A DNA stretch of 9,764 nt from Geminicoccaceae bacterium (GCA_030824835.1 JAPJRA010000086.1:1-9764); one strand, 5' to 3'. Shown: positions 1 to 6,615, numbered from the stretch's first letter. The notes: a model not told the origin generated them from the letters alone. Numbers and translations are program-made.

Positions 1-4
1 TGGA

Positions 5-10
5 TATAGT
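5..10 (+). promoter_or_regulatory. possible -10 box at window edge
   Basis: The hexamer TATAGT matches the sigma-70 -10 consensus at five of six bases in an otherwise GC-rich stretch. The matching -35 would lie before the window, so it cannot be tested here. If real, transcription would begin near base 17. That would exclude the GTG at 14 as a start and favour the ATG at 26 with a very short leader. Confidence 0.22.
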
Positions 11-25
11 GCTGTGCATACGACC

Positions 26-613
26 ATGAACGACCGCCCAGGCGACCTCTCGACCGCACGAACCCCGGCCGCTCGACCGAGCGCTTGGCTGGCGGTTCCC
101 GACGCTGCCAAGGCCACCGGCTGGAACCCTGAACGCCTGCGATCGCTCGCTAGGCGCGGCACGATAACCAGCCGCCGCGGCAATCGTGGGCTGGAAATCC
201 TGATCGAGGATGGTCACGCGAGGACGCTGGACGGCCAGCCGCAACCGGATGGTCGACCAGCCAGAACACCCGTGACCGAAGACGCCTCGGCGGCGGCTGA
301 CCAGCACGAGCGGATACGCCGGCTGGAGGCGACCATCGATGCGCTGCGCGACGAGTTGGCCGGTGCCGAACGCGACACGGTGGCCTTGCGGCTTGATCTC
401 GTCCGCGCCGAGGAGCGGGTAAAGGCAGTGGAGGCCGTGGCTCGCGGCGACGTCGAATCGGCCAAGCGCGTGGTCGAGGCCGAGATGGCCGCCAAGGAGG
501 AAGTCGTGCTCGAGCTGCGGGCCCAGGTGGCGCGCGAGATCGGCCGCAGCGACGCTCTGGCCAGGGAATTGGCGGAAGCCCGCAACCCCTGGTGGCGCCG
601 CCTGTTCGGCTGA
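26..613 (+). CDS. HTH plus coiled-coil protein of unknown function
   Basis: I do not recognise a named family. The product is about 195 residues from the ATG at 26; an in-frame GTG at 14 would add four. Neither start has a clear ribosome binding site, and the -10-like TATAGT at 5-10 favours 26. Residues about 20-60 look like a small winged-helix/MerR- or excisionase-like DNA-binding unit ([10 protein letters not shown], then [12 protein letters not shown], then a basic RRGNRG turn). A Pro/Gly-rich linker follows. Residues about 93-187 are a long charged, Ala/Glu/Arg-rich heptad region, predicted coiled coil. The C-terminus ends in an aromatic-basic tail, [12 protein letters not shown] followed by coiled coil resembles the layout of KfrA-type plasmid proteins and some mobile-element regulators, but this is analogy only. 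It converges on the methyltransferase gene, with four bases between the stops. Its upstream context is not visible. Confidence 0.7.
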   Translation: MNDRPGDLSTARTPAARPSAWLAVPDAAKATGWNPERLRSLARRGTITSRRGNRGLEILIEDGHARTLDGQPQPDGRPARTPVTEDASAAADQHERIRRLEATIDALRDELAGAERDTVALRLDLVRAEERVKAVEAVARGDVESAKRVVEAEMAAKEEVVLELRAQVAREIGRSDALARELAEARNPWWRRLFG

Positions 614-617
614 TAGC

Positions 618-1310
618 TCAGGCTCCCGGCCGACGCCCGCTATAGACGGCAAAGCGCCAGGACTTGAAGGCACAATCGACCTCGGCGAAGCCTGCGGACC
701 GCAACCAGCTCAGTTGGTCTTCCAGTGTCGCGCAGCGGTCGTGCGCCATGCGGCCCTCGGCCGCCTCGATCACGGCTTCGCTCGCACCCAGGGCCATGGC
801 CTGCGCCCGCCAACGGCTGTGGGCACGGGCCTCGAGCGGCGCCGTCGGCGCCAGCACCTGCTCGACATTGACGAACAGGCCCCCTGGCTGCAGCGCCGCC
901 AGCACCCGAGCGAACAGACCGCGCTTGGCGCCATCGTCGAGGTGATGGATGGACAGCGCCGACACCACCAGATCATAAGGGCCGCCCAGGTCGGCGGTGG
1001 CGTAGTCGGCGACCGTATAGGCGATCGCATCCTCTCCGGCGAAACGCTGACGCGCCCGCTCCAGCATCGCCGGCGCGATGTCGACCAGATCGAAGCGCAT
1101 ACCCGGGAAGGCGCGGCGCACCATGGCTGCGAGCAGCCCGGTGCCGGCGCCGAGATCGAGGGCCCGGACATCAGGGTGCGGGGCCCACTCCGCGATGAGC
1201 TCGATGGCGGTGCCGTAAAGTGGCTCGAAGCAGGGTATCAGCCACCGCCGCGGCGCGTCGTAATCGTTGGATGCGGCGTCGAAGGCGGCGGCGACGGCAG
1301 GGCTGCTCAC
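618..1310 (-). CDS. class I SAM-dependent methyltransferase
   Basis: The product is a 230-residue Rossmann-fold methyltransferase. Motif I, LDLGAGTG, is at residues 51-58. The acidic end of strand beta-2 is Asp77 (LVDIAPAML), expected to bind the ribose hydroxyls of S-adenosylmethionine. The motif IV/V region [10 protein letters not shown] (118-127) and the post-motif [11 protein letters not shown] (140-150) are also present. The acceptor cannot be inferred; this general Methyltransf_25/12-type domain occurs in small-molecule, lipid and protein methyltransferases. The start is set at the GTG at 1310, with a weak CTGGAG about ten bases upstream. No ATG or TTG lies between it and the point where the frame runs back into mtnA. 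The frame stays open to about 2036, but that extension is antisense to mtnA and has no methyltransferase-like content. It is divergent from mtnA, with an 84-base gap, so a shared regulatory region is possible. Confidence 0.85.
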   Translation of the reverse strand: MSSPAVAAAFDAASNDYDAPRRWLIPCFEPLYGTAIELIAEWAPHPDVRALDLGAGTGLLAAMVRRAFPGMRFDLVDIAPAMLERARQRFAGEDAIAYTVADYATADLGGPYDLVVSALSIHHLDDGAKRGLFARVLAALQPGGLFVNVEQVLAPTAPLEARAHSRWRAQAMALGASEAVIEAAEGRMAHDRCATLEDQLSWLRSAGFAEVDCAFKSWRFAVYSGRRPGA

Positions 1311-1341
1311 GGCACGGGCGCTCCAGGACGGCAGCTGCCAA

Positions 1342-1369
1342 TTGCAGCCGCGGCCGTTGGACGCATAAT
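1342..1369 (+). promoter_or_regulatory. candidate promoter of mtnA
   Basis: TTGCAG (1342-1347) and CATAAT (1364-1369) are separated by 16 bases. The -10 matches consensus at five of six bases and the -35 at three. The predicted start of transcription near 1376 leaves a leader of about 20 bases before the ATG at 1395. The -10 box overlaps the alternative ATG at 1368, which argues against that codon as the start. Confidence 0.4.
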
Positions 1370-1394
1370 GGCGGCATCGAGCAAGGGAAAGTCC

Positions 1395-2495
1395 ATGCGC
1401 ATCGACGGCAAGCATCAACGCACCATCTGGGTCGCCGACGATGGTCGGACGGTGCGGATCATCGACCAGACGCGGCTGCCTCATGAGCTGCGCACGGTCG
1501 ACCTGACCTCGATCGAGGAAGCGGCCGTGGCCATCGAGACCATGCAGGTCCGGGGAGCGCCGCTGATCGGTGCCACCGCAGCCTACGGTATGTGCCTGGG
1601 CTTGGCCGACGGCGTCTCGGACGCGGCAGTCGATCACTGTCATGCACGCCTGCTCCGGACGCGGCCGACGGCGGTCAATCTGCGCTGGGCGCTCGACCGG
1701 GTACGGGCACTGCTGCTGAGCCAGCCGCCGTCGCGGCGACTCGAGCTCGCCTACGCCGAGGCGGCGGCGATCTGCGACGAGGATGTCGCGATCTGCCGCT
1801 CGATCGGCGAGCACGGCCTGCCGCTGATCCGGGAGATCGCCGCCCGCAAGCGACCGGGCGAGGCCGTCAACATCCTGACCCATTGCAACGCCGGCTGGCT
1901 CGCCACCATCGACTGGGGCACCGCCACCGCCCCGATCTATCTGGCCCAGGCGCAGGGCATCGACGTCCATGTCTGGGTCGACGAGACCCGCCCCCGCAAC
2001 CAAGGCGCCTCGCTGACGGCGTTCGAGCTCCTGCACCAGGGCGTGTCACACACGGTGATCGTCGACAATGCAGGCGGTCACCTGATGCAGCACCGGCAGG
2101 TGGACCTCTGCATCGTCGGCACCGACCGGACCACCCGGCAGGGCGACGTGGCCAACAAGATCGGCACCTATCTCAAGGCCCTGGCGGCACAGGACAATGC
2201 GGTCCCGTTCTATGTCGCCCTGCCGTCGACCACGATCGACTGGACGATGCGCGACGGCACGGCCGAGATCCCGATCGAGCAGCGCGACGGCACCGAGGTC
2301 ACGCATATGCGCGGCCGCACCGCCGACGGGCGGATCGAGACGGTGCAGATCACGCCCGACGGCTCGCCGGCCGCCAACTGGGGCTTCGACGTCACCCCGG
2401 CCCGGTGCGTGACCGGGCTCATCACCGAGCGCGGCGTGTGCGAGGCCAGCGAGGCGGGTTTGACGGCGCTGTTTCCGGATCTGGCCCTGCGCTGA
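1395..2495 (+). CDS. mtnA: S-methyl-5-thioribose-1-phosphate isomerase
   Basis: This cytoplasmic enzyme interconverts 5-methylthioribose-1-phosphate and 5-methylthioribulose-1-phosphate. The step belongs to methionine salvage and to the related MTA shunts known in some alphaproteobacteria. The 366 residues carry the family marks: [10 protein letters not shown] (51-60), the catalytic-cysteine motif THCNAG with Cys164, the GTDR segment with the catalytic Asp244, and NKIGTY (255-259 region). Length is normal for MtnA and distinguishes it from the eIF2B subunits of the same fold. The start at 1395 has AAGGGA six bases upstream. An in-frame ATG at 1368 falls inside a promoter-like -10 box and is less likely. 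No other mtn gene is visible. The divergent neighbour is a methyltransferase and the convergent one a DMT permease, so the gene looks monocistronic. Confidence 0.96.
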   Translation: MRIDGKHQRTIWVADDGRTVRIIDQTRLPHELRTVDLTSIEEAAVAIETMQVRGAPLIGATAAYGMCLGLADGVSDAAVDHCHARLLRTRPTAVNLRWALDRVRALLLSQPPSRRLELAYAEAAAICDEDVAICRSIGEHGLPLIREIAARKRPGEAVNILTHCNAGWLATIDWGTATAPIYLAQAQGIDVHVWVDETRPRNQGASLTAFELLHQGVSHTVIVDNAGGHLMQHRQVDLCIVGTDRTTRQGDVANKIGTYLKALAAQDNAVPFYVALPSTTIDWTMRDGTAEIPIEQRDGTEVTHMRGRTADGRIETVQITPDGSPAANWGFDVTPARCVTGLITERGVCEASEAGLTALFPDLALR

Positions 2496-2500
2496 GCCGA

Positions 2501-2519
2501 GGCACCGTTCAGAGGTGCC
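2501..2519. terminator. short stem-loop between convergent stops
   Basis: GGCACC (2501-2506) and GGTGCC (2514-2519) form a perfect six-base stem with a seven-base loop. It sits five bases after the mtnA stop and covers the stop codon of the opposing permease gene. There is no T-tract on either side. It could act as a weak bidirectional stop or protect both 3' ends, but is not a standard intrinsic terminator. Confidence 0.28.
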
Positions 2520-3417
2520 GGCTCATACGATGGTCGCGCGCCTCCCGATGCAGGACGTAAAGGCCGCTGCCCACGATCACAGCCGCCCCCAGCAATGTCC
2601 GCACGCTCGGCAGGTCGGCGAACAGCAGCCAGCCGACCACGAGCCCATACACCATCTGACTGTACTGGAATGGTGCGATCAGTGCGGCCGGCGCCAAGGT
2701 GAAGGCAGTCGCCAACAGCAGGAAGGCGCAGCCCGCGGTTGTACCGGCAACCATGGACAGCGCCATGTCGTGCGCCCCCGGCGTCACCCAGATGAATGGC
2801 ACGAGCAACAGGCTGACCAGCACGGTCAGCGCATTGCCGACCATGGCTGTGGCTTCGACCGGCTCGCCGACGACACCGATCCGTCGGATGCACAGCAGGT
2901 TGCACGCATGCAGCGCCGCCCCGGCCAGGGTCGCCAGCGCCGGCCAGGCCAGGACGCCGTGCCCCGGATTGAGGATCACCAGCACGCCCAGGAAGCCCAC
3001 CACCACGGCCACCCAGCGCTGCCAGCCGACCCGCTCGCGCAGCACGGCCGTCGACAAGGCCGTGACGAGGAGCGGCGAGGCGAACAGGATCGCGTAGGCG
3101 TCCGCCAGCGGCAGGAGCGGGTAGCTCCAGAAGATCGCCAGCGTGGCCAGATAGGAGACCGACCAGCGCAGCAGATGCAGGCGCCAGTGGCGCGGGCGCA
3201 GCCGAGCCTGACGGCCGCGGGCGAAGGCGATGGCGACCACGGCACCGAGGCCGAACATCGAGTTCAGGGCGACCACCTGGACGACATGATACTGCCCACC
3301 CAGCACCTTGATCGTCGTGTCCATGCCGGTAAACATGGCGAACGAGAGGAGCGCCAGTGCAATCCCCACGACAGGCGTCGCCGGGGCGAGATCGGCCGGC
3401 TGCACCGCACTCGTCAT
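2509..3417 (-). CDS. EamA/DMT-family permease
   Basis: This 302-residue inner-membrane protein has about ten predicted helices arranged as two EamA repeats of five, the classical drug/metabolite transporter layout. The first repeat ends with the typical stretch from LLPLADAYAILFASP (101-115) through the LRERVGWQRW loop (126-135) to the GFLGVLVI helix (141-148). The second ends with the equivalent stretch from APAALIAPFQYSQMVYG (242-258) to VGSGLYVL (282-289). Family members are usually proton-driven exporters of metabolites, amino acids or drugs; substrate cannot be predicted. The ATG start at 3417 has an AGGG-containing site five bases upstream. It converges on mtnA with 13 bases between stops, and its 5' end faces the 250-base spacer ahead of the phosphotransferase gene. 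Confidence 0.92.
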   Translation of the reverse strand: MTSAVQPADLAPATPVVGIALALLSFAMFTGMDTTIKVLGGQYHVVQVVALNSMFGLGAVVAIAFARGRQARLRPRHWRLHLLRWSVSYLATLAIFWSYPLLPLADAYAILFASPLLVTALSTAVLRERVGWQRWVAVVVGFLGVLVILNPGHGVLAWPALATLAGAALHACNLLCIRRIGVVGEPVEATAMVGNALTVLVSLLLVPFIWVTPGAHDMALSMVAGTTAGCAFLLLATAFTLAPAALIAPFQYSQMVYGLVVGWLLFADLPSVRTLLGAAVIVGSGLYVLHREARDHRMSRHL

Positions 3418-3667
3418 CGTCGCCCTGGTCCTTCCGTGATGCCCGTGGGCAATGGCGTCGTGTAGCCCGGCCTGCGCCCCACAACTAGCGTATTCGGCTT
3501 AACAGCGGGTTGCAGCCCAACGCAGGGGTGCAACACATCGGGCCACGCGCCTGGGATTGCTTGAAGGACACACCACAGAAGTGCATTTAACGTTATGCTC
3601 GGCAAGCGACTGCGCTTCGCATGGCCGTCGCGCATGACTTTCTGGACCGGAGCGAGGCCTCCTTCGC
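3418..3667. other. divergent intergenic region
   Basis: This spacer lies between the divergent permease and phosphotransferase genes and should hold both promoters. The stretch at 3561-3600 is richer in A/T than the surroundings. It contains TTGAAG (3561-3566) and TATGCT (3594-3599), but their 27-base spacing is too long for one sigma-70 promoter. A five-base inverted repeat, AAGCG-ACTG-CGCTT, lies just after 3600. I see no convincing small gene, RNA or riboswitch. Confidence 0.4.
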
Positions 3668-4702
3668 ATGACCATGAGCGACGAGCTGGTCCCGCCCCTG
3701 GCCGAGTGGCTGGTGGCGGAATTCGGCGCCAAGGACGTCACCGTCGAGCGGATGGCACGTCTCGACGGCGGTGCGATCCAGGAGAACTGGGCGCTGGACT
3801 TCGTGTGCCGCGGCGGTCGGCTGGACGGCCGGCACGAGATGGTGCTGCGCACCGATGCCCAATCGAACGTGTCGGTGAGCTGGAGCCGGGCGCAGGAGTA
3901 CCGCATCCTCCAGGCCGCATTCACGGCCGGCGTCACCGTCCCGGAGCCGGTGGCGCTGTGCGAGAGCGCCGGCGTCATCGGCAAGCTGTTCTACCTGATG
4001 CGCCGGGTCCGCGGTGAGGCACGCGGCCATCGCCTGGTCCGAGACCAGCTCGTGCGAGCCAACGGCGAGGCGCTGGTGGCGAGCATCGGCGCCGAGCTGG
4101 CCAAGCTGCACCGGCTCACTCCCCCCGTCCAGGGGCTCGACTTCATCCAAGTTCCCGACCGGCCTCCGGCCTTGTGGCGGATCGCCGAGTATCGGGCCCA
4201 TCTCGACGGGATGCACTGCGACGAGTACGTGCTCGAATGGGCGCTGGCTTGGCTGGAGCGCCACGCACCGGCGAGCGAGAGGGTCTGTCTCGTCCATGCC
4301 GATCTGCGCACCGGCAATTTCCTGGTCGATCAGGGCCGCCTCGCCGCGATACTGGACTGGGAGTTCGCGGCCTTCAGCGATCCCGTCGAGGATCTGGGCT
4401 GGATGCTGGCCAAATATTGGCGTTTCGGCGCCTACGAGCTGGAGGCGGGTGGCATCGGCACGCGCGAGGCGTTTCTCGCCGGCTACGAGGCGGCGAGCGG
4501 CGTGAGTGTCGACCGGTCCGACGTCGCCTATTGGGAAGTGATGGCTACCGTCCGCTGGGCAGTGATCGCGCTGATGCAGTCGGCGCGCCACTTCGAGGGC
4601 AAGGAAAGCTCCCTGGAGCTGGCGCTGACCGCGCACGTGCTGCCGGTGCTGGAGCTCGACCTGCTGACGCGGGTCCAGGAGATCGAGGAGAGCCGCGCAT
4701 GA
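3668..4702 (+). CDS. phosphotransferase family protein (APH fold, ACAD10/11-like)
   Basis: The 344-residue product has the aminoglycoside phosphotransferase/choline kinase fold. The N-lobe includes RLDGGAIQENW (31-41) as nucleotide loop and the strand EMVLRTD (57-63), where Arg61 stands where many kinases have Lys. The catalytic loop is HADLRTGN, with His210, Asp212 and Asn217. The metal-binding motif is ILDWEFA, with Asp230. Family members phosphorylate hydroxyls of small molecules, including 4-hydroxyacyl-CoAs in ACAD10/11-like branches; the substrate here is unknown. Its stop overlaps the start of a DUF6285 gene as ATGA. That pairing is known mainly beside acyl-CoA dehydrogenase genes, which are absent here. 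ATG 3668 has only a weak upstream purine run; ATG 3674 is an equally possible start. Methylthioribose kinase has the same fold, and mtnA is nearby, but the DUF6285 partner argues for the lipid/CoA-linked branch. Confidence 0.9.
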   Translation: MTMSDELVPPLAEWLVAEFGAKDVTVERMARLDGGAIQENWALDFVCRGGRLDGRHEMVLRTDAQSNVSVSWSRAQEYRILQAAFTAGVTVPEPVALCESAGVIGKLFYLMRRVRGEARGHRLVRDQLVRANGEALVASIGAELAKLHRLTPPVQGLDFIQVPDRPPALWRIAEYRAHLDGMHCDEYVLEWALAWLERHAPASERVCLVHADLRTGNFLVDQGRLAAILDWEFAAFSDPVEDLGWMLAKYWRFGAYELEAGGIGTREAFLAGYEAASGVSVDRSDVAYWEVMATVRWAVIALMQSARHFEGKESSLELALTAHVLPVLELDLLTRVQEIEESRA

Positions 4703-5064
4703 GCTATCTCGACGCCACGGCCGATCTGCTCAAGGTGGCCCGCGACACGCTGCGCGATGCCGTGGCGCCCGGTCTTCCGGCAGATCGGCGCTATGACGCG
4801 GCCATGGTCGGCCGGGCCCTGTCGATCGCCGTTCGCGAGCTGGAGCTCGGTGCCGAGACGCGCGCCGCCGAGCGCGCGCTGCTCGGCGGATTCTTCGGCT
4901 GGCCGGAAGGATCTCTGCACCAGCTGCAAGCCCGCCTCTGCCGGGAACTGCGGACCGGGGCGATCCTCGCGGACCGCCCCGACGAGCTGCGGCAGCTGCT
5001 GCGGGAGGTCGTCCATGCGCGGCTGGCGATCAGCAACCCGGACTATGCCGGGCCTCGCCGCTAG
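4699..5064 (+). CDS. DUF6285 domain protein
   Basis: This is a small, mostly alpha-helical, cytoplasmic protein of 121 residues with no signal peptide or membrane segment. I assign it to DUF6285 from its size, its position directly behind an APH-like phosphotransferase, and its conserved stretches: RRYDAAMVGRALSIAVREL (30-48) near the front and an ending of the type LREVVHARLAISNPDY (101-116). No catalytic motif is evident, so it may be a partner or stabiliser of the kinase. Translation is probably coupled to the upstream gene: the ATG overlaps its TGA by ATGA, and GAGGAG lies eight bases upstream of the start. It converges on doxX with five bases between stops. No biochemical role is known to me. 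Confidence 0.82.
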   Translation: MSYLDATADLLKVARDTLRDAVAPGLPADRRYDAAMVGRALSIAVRELELGAETRAAERALLGGFFGWPEGSLHQLQARLCRELRTGAILADRPDELRQLLREVVHARLAISNPDYAGPRR

Positions 5065-5069
5065 CCGGC

Positions 5070-5510
5070 TCAGGCGCGGGCCTTCGCGTCGACGCTGAAG
5101 CTGCCGGCGCCGAACGCCACCACCTGGAGCAGGCCGCCCGCGATGGCGATGTTCTTCAGGAAGTGGATCATCTGATTCTGGTCGCCGAAATCGCCATGGA
5201 AGGCAAACGCGGTCGCGAGCGAGAACACGGCCAGGGCCGCAGCCACGAGGCGCGCCTGATAGCCGACGACGAGCAGCAGACCGCCGCCCAGCTCGACCAG
5301 CAGCGCCACGGCATAGGCCAGCGTCGGCATCGGCAGGCCGGCCTGGGCGATATAGCCGATGGTGCCGGCGGCGGCGGTGAGCTTGCCGAAGCCGCTGATC
5401 AGGAAAATGGCCGCGAGCAGCAGCCGGCCGACGGTGGCGACGTACGGAGCGGTCGCATCGAGCGCCGGAACGGTGCCGGCGGGGGAGGAGGCATAAGCAA
5501 CCTGGGTCAT
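5070..5510 (-). CDS. DoxX family membrane protein
   Basis: The 146-residue inner-membrane protein has four predicted helices at about 25-44, 62-82, 86-105 and 117-134. DoxX marks are the first-helix LISGFGKL (37-44) with the conserved Gly/Lys, the VELGGGLLLVVGYQ segment (72-85), and a short C-terminal helix preceded by QNQMIHFLKN (111-120). DoxX-like proteins (DoxD/DoxX, YphA, MauE relatives) are linked to respiratory or thiol redox and oxidative stress, but most, including this one, are functionally unassigned. The ATG at 5510 has an AGGA site (AGGACGAAG) upstream. The gene is on the same strand as the lysR gene 128 bases upstream. The gap carries a terminator-like hairpin and a palindrome, so doxX probably has its own regulated promoter. 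Confidence 0.9.
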   Translation of the reverse strand: MTQVAYASSPAGTVPALDATAPYVATVGRLLLAAIFLISGFGKLTAAAGTIGYIAQAGLPMPTLAYAVALLVELGGGLLLVVGYQARLVAAALAVFSLATAFAFHGDFGDQNQMIHFLKNIAIAGGLLQVVAFGAGSFSVDAKARA

Positions 5511-5540
5511 GATCTTCGTCCTGGTGAGCGTTGGACGGTG

Positions 5541-5578
5541 GGTGATCCGTCTGAGGGGAACATGGTCCCCATCTCACC
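5541..5578 (-). promoter_or_regulatory. two-part hairpin in the doxX leader
   Basis: An outer pair, GGTGA (5541-5545) with TCACC (5574-5578), encloses an inner pair, GGGGA (5555-5559) with TCCCC (5566-5570). The inner loop is six bases. The internal loop is asymmetric, nine bases on one side and three on the other. It lies 30-70 bases upstream of the doxX start on the transcribed strand. It could be an RNA leader structure or a protein-binding dyad; no known riboswitch class is recognised. Confidence 0.3.
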
Positions 5579-5589
5579 GCATAAACAGA

Positions 5590-5618
5590 CGAATAAAATC
5601 GAAGCGTTTGTTCAACAA
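5590..5618 (-). promoter_or_regulatory. weak candidate promoter of doxX
   Basis: Read on the minus strand, TTGTTG (5618-5613) and TATTCG (5595-5590) are 17 bases apart. Each matches consensus at only three positions, but the surrounding AT-richness stands out in this GC-rich sequence. The -35 element overlaps the palindrome at 5607-5619, so a bound regulator would touch polymerase directly. Confidence 0.22.
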
Positions 5619-5619
5619 A
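5607..5619. promoter_or_regulatory. palindromic operator candidate, T-N11-A
   Basis: TTTGTT-C-AACAAA is a perfect inverted repeat with six-base arms and one central base. It fits the T-N11-A form of LysR-type regulator boxes and lies between lysR and doxX, about 100 bases upstream of the doxX start. The LysR protein encoded next door is the obvious candidate ligand, which is inference. TetR-type proteins can use similar dyads. Confidence 0.42.
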
Positions 5620-5641
5620 ATAGATAAGCTGGCCCAGCTCA
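5613..5641 (-). terminator. candidate intrinsic terminator of lysR
   Basis: On the minus strand the segment 5641-5625 folds as TGAGCTG-GGC-CAGCTTA, a seven-pair stem with one G-T pair and a three-base loop. It begins at the lysR stop codon and is followed by the T-rich TCTATTTTGTTG (5624-5613). The stem is short and the T-run interrupted, so efficiency may be modest. It would separate lysR from doxX transcription. Confidence 0.38.
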
Positions 5642-6538
5642 GGCAATGCCCTGGTCGAGCAGGCGCTGCATCAGCCATGCCGCCGCCGGTCCCGGCGGGA
5701 CCTCGGTCCGATAGATCGCCTGAAACCGGTAGGGCTCGCCGGCCCCGGCCGCCAACGGCAGCTTGGCGAGCCGCCCGGCGCGGATGTCCTCGGCCACCAT
5801 GGGCGCCGGCATGTTGCCCCAGCCCAGGCCGGCCAGCAGCAGGGCGTGCTTGGCGCCGAGATCGGCCAGCCGCCAGGTACGGTTGCTGACCACGGCGAAG
5901 TCGCGGCCCTCGGTGAGCTTCGAGCGGTCGGTCAGCACCAGCTGGACATGATCGCGCGCCGCCCCCGGCGCGGTTCCCGACCCGCCTGCCAGTGGATGGT
6001 CCGGTCGTGCCACCGGGATCAGCTCGACCCGGCCGACCTCGATGCTCTCCAGCCCGTCGATCCCGGTGGCGAGCGGCCCGCTCACGCCCAGCACGGCGGT
6101 ACGATCGAGCACGAGCTGGGCTACTGCCCCCAGGGCCTCGACATGGAGACGCAGGGCCACGGTCGGGAATTCCTGCTGGAAGGCCTTGAGCGCGTCCACC
6201 ACACGCGACGTCGGCAGCATCACGTCGACCGCGAGATTCACCTCGGCCTCGAGCCCACCCAGCAGGCCCCGCACCTTGGCACGCAGCCCGTCGATGCCGT
6301 GGGCCACGGTCCTCGCCTCGCCCAGCACCGCCCGTCCGGCCACGGTGAGCTGCGGCTTGCGCGTCGCCTCGCGATCGAACAGTGCCAGACCGAGCTGGGC
6401 TTCCAGATTGGCCACGGCATAGCTGATCACCGAGGTGGCCCGACCGAGCTTGCGCGCAGCACCGGCAAAGCTGCCCGTCTCGACGACGGTGAGGAACACG
6501 CGGAGCTGATCTAGGGTCGGCGTACCGAACTCGGGCAT
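5639..6538 (-). CDS. LysR-type transcriptional regulator
   Basis: The 299-residue product has an N-terminal winged helix-turn-helix at about residues 9-67. Its recognition region runs GSFAGAARKLGRATSVISYAV, and the linker includes LGLALFDRE, both classical for LysR. A periplasmic-binding-protein-like effector domain follows from about residue 90 to the end. Start ATG 6538 is well supported by GGGGAG five bases upstream. Such proteins bind T-N11-A dyads as tetramers and respond to a small ligand, usually activating a neighbouring gene. The neighbours offer two targets: doxX, same strand and downstream with a palindrome in its upstream gap, and the divergent ABC-TauD operon starting at 6686. 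The sequence does not settle which is controlled. The effector is unknown. Confidence 0.94.
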   Translation of the reverse strand: MPEFGTPTLDQLRVFLTVVETGSFAGAARKLGRATSVISYAVANLEAQLGLALFDREATRKPQLTVAGRAVLGEARTVAHGIDGLRAKVRGLLGGLEAEVNLAVDVMLPTSRVVDALKAFQQEFPTVALRLHVEALGAVAQLVLDRTAVLGVSGPLATGIDGLESIEVGRVELIPVARPDHPLAGGSGTAPGAARDHVQLVLTDRSKLTEGRDFAVVSNRTWRLADLGAKHALLLAGLGWGNMPAPMVAEDIRAGRLAKLPLAAGAGEPYRFQAIYRTEVPPGPAAAWLMQRLLDQGIA

Positions 6539-6602
6539 GCGAGCTCCCCGACTGTCGTAAGGCAGCTATTGAAGCGCGATTGCGCAGACCAGCTCAAGCC
6601 CG

Positions 6603-6615
6603 GCCGTCCGACGGC
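6603..6615. repeat. 13-bp GC palindrome in lysR/ABC intergenic region
   Basis: GCCGTC-C-GACGGC is a perfect inverted repeat with six-base arms and one central base. It lies between the divergent lysR and permease genes, 29 bases upstream of the candidate -35 of the ABC operon. Its spacing fits an activator site, but in such GC-rich DNA a chance palindrome is quite possible. Confidence 0.25.

Noticed and set aside
714..1394. Upstream extension of the mtnA frame on the plus strand
   Set aside because: It is antisense to the methyltransferase; MtnA homology begins at about 1395, where a ribosome binding site is present.
1311..2036. N-terminal extension of the methyltransferase frame on the minus strand
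   Set aside because: It is antisense to the well-conserved mtnA, lacks any recognisable domain and is rich in shadow-type Arg/Asp/Gly composition.
2515..3465. Long plus-strand open frame opposite the EamA permease
   Set aside because: Its His/Gln/Arg-rich composition is typical of the reverse of a membrane protein gene in GC-rich DNA; the permease is the real gene.
3584..3589. CATTTA as a -10 box 17 bases after TTGAAG
   Set aside because: Only two of six bases match the consensus, too weak to report as a promoter.
3593..4636. Minus-strand open frame opposite the phosphotransferase
   Set aside because: No domain is visible, and the opposite strand encodes an intact kinase fold with catalytic motifs.
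3668..4702. Methylthioribose kinase (MtnK) because of the nearby mtnA
   Set aside because: The fold is shared, but the protein is shorter than the usual MtnK, is separated from mtnA by an opposing gene, and is coupled to a DUF6285 gene instead.
5063..5070. AGCCGGCT palindrome at the DUF6285/doxX junction as a terminator
   Set aside because: It is eight bases with no loop and no T-tract, and is expected by chance in GC-rich DNA.
4528..5646. Minus-strand 372-codon frame across DUF6285 and doxX
   Set aside because: It reads the doxX region in the wrong frame and is antisense to the DUF6285 gene; low-complexity Arg-rich composition.
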